Of a stretch of 64,000 nt of DNA, positions 62,188 to 64,000 are shown in pieces. How positions within the stretch are numbered: the stretch's first letter is position 1; the number at the start of each line of letters is the position of its first letter. Made by a program: the position numbers and the translations under genes. Source of the DNA: Rhodospirillaceae bacterium (GTDB lineage: Bacteria; Pseudomonadota; Alphaproteobacteria; Rhodospirillales; Rhodospirillaceae). The notes beneath the pieces are model-generated. The model was not told the DNA's origin, did no database searches, and saw only the letters and a program-made list of their open reading frames with translations. The DNA lies in assembly GCA_947476695.1 (NCBI GenBank), contig CANJRD010000002.1, positions 62,001 to 126,000 on the forward strand, given 5' to 3'.

Positions 62188-64000
62188 ATGAACATGAGAA
62201 CCCTTATCGCGTTGCTTGTCGTCTGCGTGGGCGCCGTGGCGTTCTGGGCGTCGTTCGACAAACCGCTGCAGGCGCCGGATTGGACAGGCCAGATCCGCGG
62301 CGTCTCCTACAGCCCGTCGCATCTGATGAAGCACCCGAAGGATATTCCGGGCGGCATCTCCGAAGAGATCATCCGCCGCGACATGGAGCAACTCTCCAAA
62401 GTCACGAAGCGCGTCCGTACCTACTCGGTCGACTATGGCCAGGACCGCATCCCCTACATCGCCAAGGACTTCGGCCTGAAGGTCACGCTGGGCGTTTACC
62501 TCGACGAGGACCTGAAGAAGAACCAGCTGCAGCTGGATAAGGCCGCTCAGGCCATCAAGGACAACCCGGGCGTCGTCGATCGCGTTGTGCTCGCGAACGA
62601 AGCCATTGGCGTGAAGCAGAGCCTGACGCCGGACCAGGTTGTCGATTACATCCGCTCGTTCAAGGCGGCGATCAACAATCGCAAGATCGAAGTCGGCACT
62701 ACGGACGTGTGGCCGACCTGGCTGAATGTCGCCGGCATCGACAAGGTCGCCAAGGAATCCGACTTCGTCGGTATCCACATCCTGCCGTACTGGGATGGCG
62801 TGCGCGTCGAGAAGACACCGGACTTCGTTGCCGACGTCTACAAGCGCATTCAGGCGAAGTACCCCAGCAAGAAGGTCGTGATCGGCGAAGCCGGCTGGCC
62901 GTCGGAAGGCCGCACGAAGCAGGGCGCGACACCGTCGCCGGCGAACCAGGCTTTCTTCCTGCGTAGCTTCCTGAACCTCGCGACCGACCAGAACTACGAC
63001 TACTACGTCATCGAAGCCTTCGATGGCCCGTGGAAGGGTGCTGCGGACGAAGAAGGCGCCGTGGGCGCGTTCTGGGGTCTGTTCGATGCCGACGGCAATT
63101 CAAAGGTCGCGTGGACCGGCCAGCTGACGACCTTCCCCCAGTGGAAGTCGTTCGCCGCCGCCGGCGCCGTCGCGACGCTCGCCATCGGTGCGGTCGTGCT
63201 GGCGCTGATGCCCGCGACGCTGCTGCAGGGCTATTTCCTGGTCGCCTCGATCGTCGGCCTGATCGTCACCGGCGCGCTGCTGATTATCGATGCGCAGTCG
63301 CTGCGCTACGTGACCTGGTCCGCACTCGGCGGCGTTCTGTTCATCGTCCCGACCGGTCTGTTCACCGCCATCCTGCTCCTGACCGAAAGCTCGGAATGGG
63401 CCGTCAGCCTGTGGCGTAAGCGTCGCATCGGCCTGCCGACCGCCGCCCTCGGCCGTGAGCCGATGGTCTCCATCCATCTGCCGACGCACAACGAACCGCC
63501 GCAGATGGTGATGGAAACCCTCAACGCGCTCGCGAAGCTCAACTACAAGAACTTCGAGGTTATCGTCCTCGACAACAACACCAAGGACGAAGCCGACTGG
63601 CGTCCGGTGGAAGCGCATTGCCGCACGCTCGGCGAGCGGTTCCGCTTCTATCACTTCGACAACATGAAGGGCTTCAAGGCCGGCGCGCTGAACAAGGCGA
63701 TCGAGCTGACGAACCCGCAGGTCGAGTTCATCGGCGTCATCGACAGCGACTATCAGGTCGCGCCGCACTGGCTCGAGACCGTGATGCCGGGCTTCGCCGA
63801 TCCGAAGGTCGCGATGGTGCAGGCGCCGCAGGATTATCGCGACGCCCACGAGACCCTGTTCAAGAGCTTCTGCTACGAGGAATACACCGGCTTCTTCCGC
63901 ATCGGCATGGTCGAGCGGAACGAGAGCAACGCGATCATTCAGCACGGCACGATGTGCGTCATGCGCAAGTCCGCGATGGATGAAGTCGGCAACTGGGCCG
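62188..64000 (+). CDS. GH17-GT2 beta-glucan synthase (NdvB-like), 3' end cut by window edge
   Basis: 604 codons are seen and the frame is still open. An N-terminal membrane segment (about residues 5-21) precedes a GH17-like domain (about 35-310): the acid/base is in LANEAIG near residue 138 and the nucleophile in VIGEAGWPSEG near 234. Several membrane helices follow (about 318-410), and then a GT2 glycosyltransferase begins: MVSIHLPTHNEPPQMV near 430, and the D-x-D motif in FIGVIDSDYQVAP near 515. This GH17-GT2 fusion occurs in NdvB of Bradyrhizobium and Pseudomonas, which make beta-(1,3)-linked, partly cyclic glucans in the periplasm. A second in-frame ATG at 62194 may be the real start. Confidence 0.92.
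   Translation, partial: MNMRTLIALLVVCVGAVAFWASFDKPLQAPDWTGQIRGVSYSPSHLMKHPKDIPGGISEEIIRRDMEQLSKVTKRVRTYSVDYGQDRIPYIAKDFGLKVTLGVYLDEDLKKNQLQLDKAAQAIKDNPGVVDRVVLANEAIGVKQSLTPDQVVDYIRSFKAAINNRKIEVGTTDVWPTWLNVAGIDKVAKESDFVGIHILPYWDGVRVEKTPDFVADVYKRIQAKYPSKKVVIGEAGWPSEGRTKQGATPSPANQAFFLRSFLNLATDQNYDYYVIEAFDGPWKGAADEEGAVGAFWGLFDADGNSKVAWTGQLTTFPQWKSFAAAGAVATLAIGAVVLALMPATLLQGYFLVASIVGLIVTGALLIIDAQSLRYVTWSALGGVLFIVPTGLFTAILLLTESSEWAVSLWRKRRIGLPTAALGREPMVSIHLPTHNEPPQMVMETLNALAKLNYKNFEVIVLDNNTKDEADWRPVEAHCRTLGERFRFYHFDNMKGFKAGALNKAIELTNPQVEFIGVIDSDYQVAPHWLETVMPGFADPKVAMVQAPQDYRDAHETLFKSFCYEEYTGFFRIGMVERNESNAIIQHGTMCVMRKSAMDEVGNWA

Noticed and set aside
1..64000. CRISPR arrays, tRNA genes, insertion sequences, integrases, phage genes
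   Set aside because: I looked for direct repeat-spacer patterns, cloverleaf ends, transposase motifs and terminal inverted repeats and saw none that I could support.

Overview
This is a 64 kb, gene-dense, high-GC piece of a bacterial chromosome. It is most likely from an alphaproteobacterium. Evidence for a Gram-negative member of that group: TonB-dependent receptor, TamA/TamB, RND efflux with an outer-membrane factor, a high-potential iron-sulfur protein, a MatB-like malonyl-CoA synthetase, a GH17-GT2 NdvB-like glucan synthase and a CreA protein. I cannot fix the genus from sequence alone. I found no rRNA, tRNA, CRISPR array, insertion sequence, integrase or phage gene. Both window edges cut a gene.

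Layout. 1-2.9 kb: minus-strand operon of alpha/beta hydrolase, ferredoxin reductase-type flavoprotein and HpcH/HpaI-type CoA-ester lyase. 3.0-5.6 kb: a CHRD-domain autotransporter, an AT-rich divergent promoter island and a TonB/TolA-like protein. 5.6-9.7 kb: an MBL hydrolase + FGE-like pair, a Nudix hydrolase and a malonyl/acyl-CoA synthetase. 9.8-12.3 kb: lemA, two TPM-domain genes and creA. 12.4-16.2 kb: a PEP-CTERM gene remnant, HiPIP, MFS transporter, secreted cupin and an exported NAD(P)-binding protein. 16.5-21.6 kb: TonB-dependent receptor, tannase/feruloyl-esterase family enzyme and IclR regulator, which look like an ester-uptake and hydrolysis module. 21.8-25.3 kb: two overlapping flavoproteins and an unknown protein. 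25.4-30.9 kb: a tight five-gene operon (SDR, thiolase, MFS, unusual methyltransferase, DUF3891). 31-32.9 kb: a repeat-containing secreted protein and an AraC/GyrI-like regulator. 32.9-38.7 kb: tamA-tamB. 39.2-48.4 kb: MdtABC-type RND efflux operon with its own outer-membrane factor. 48.4-53.3 kb: membrane-anchored glutamate-synthase-like FMN protein, TPR protein, secreted phosphodiesterase and DTW tRNA modification enzyme. 53.4-58.1 kb: a five-PAS hybrid histidine kinase with HPt, convergent with a PleD-like diguanylate cyclase. 58.2-61.6 kb: hrpB helicase and rlmJ. 61.6-64 kb: a 580-bp non-coding stretch, then the GH17-GT2 glucan synthase cut by the edge.

How it fits together. Much of the window concerns the cell envelope: TamAB can insert outer-membrane proteins such as the autotransporter at 3.0-4.5 kb, the RND operon exports compounds, the TonB receptor imports, and NdvB makes glucan. 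A second theme is CoA-ester and aromatic/lipid carbon metabolism (CoA lyase, MatB, thiolase, SDR, tannase, MFS carriers). A third is c-di-GMP and phosphorelay signalling at 53-58 kb. The least explained unit is the 25.4-30.9 kb operon.
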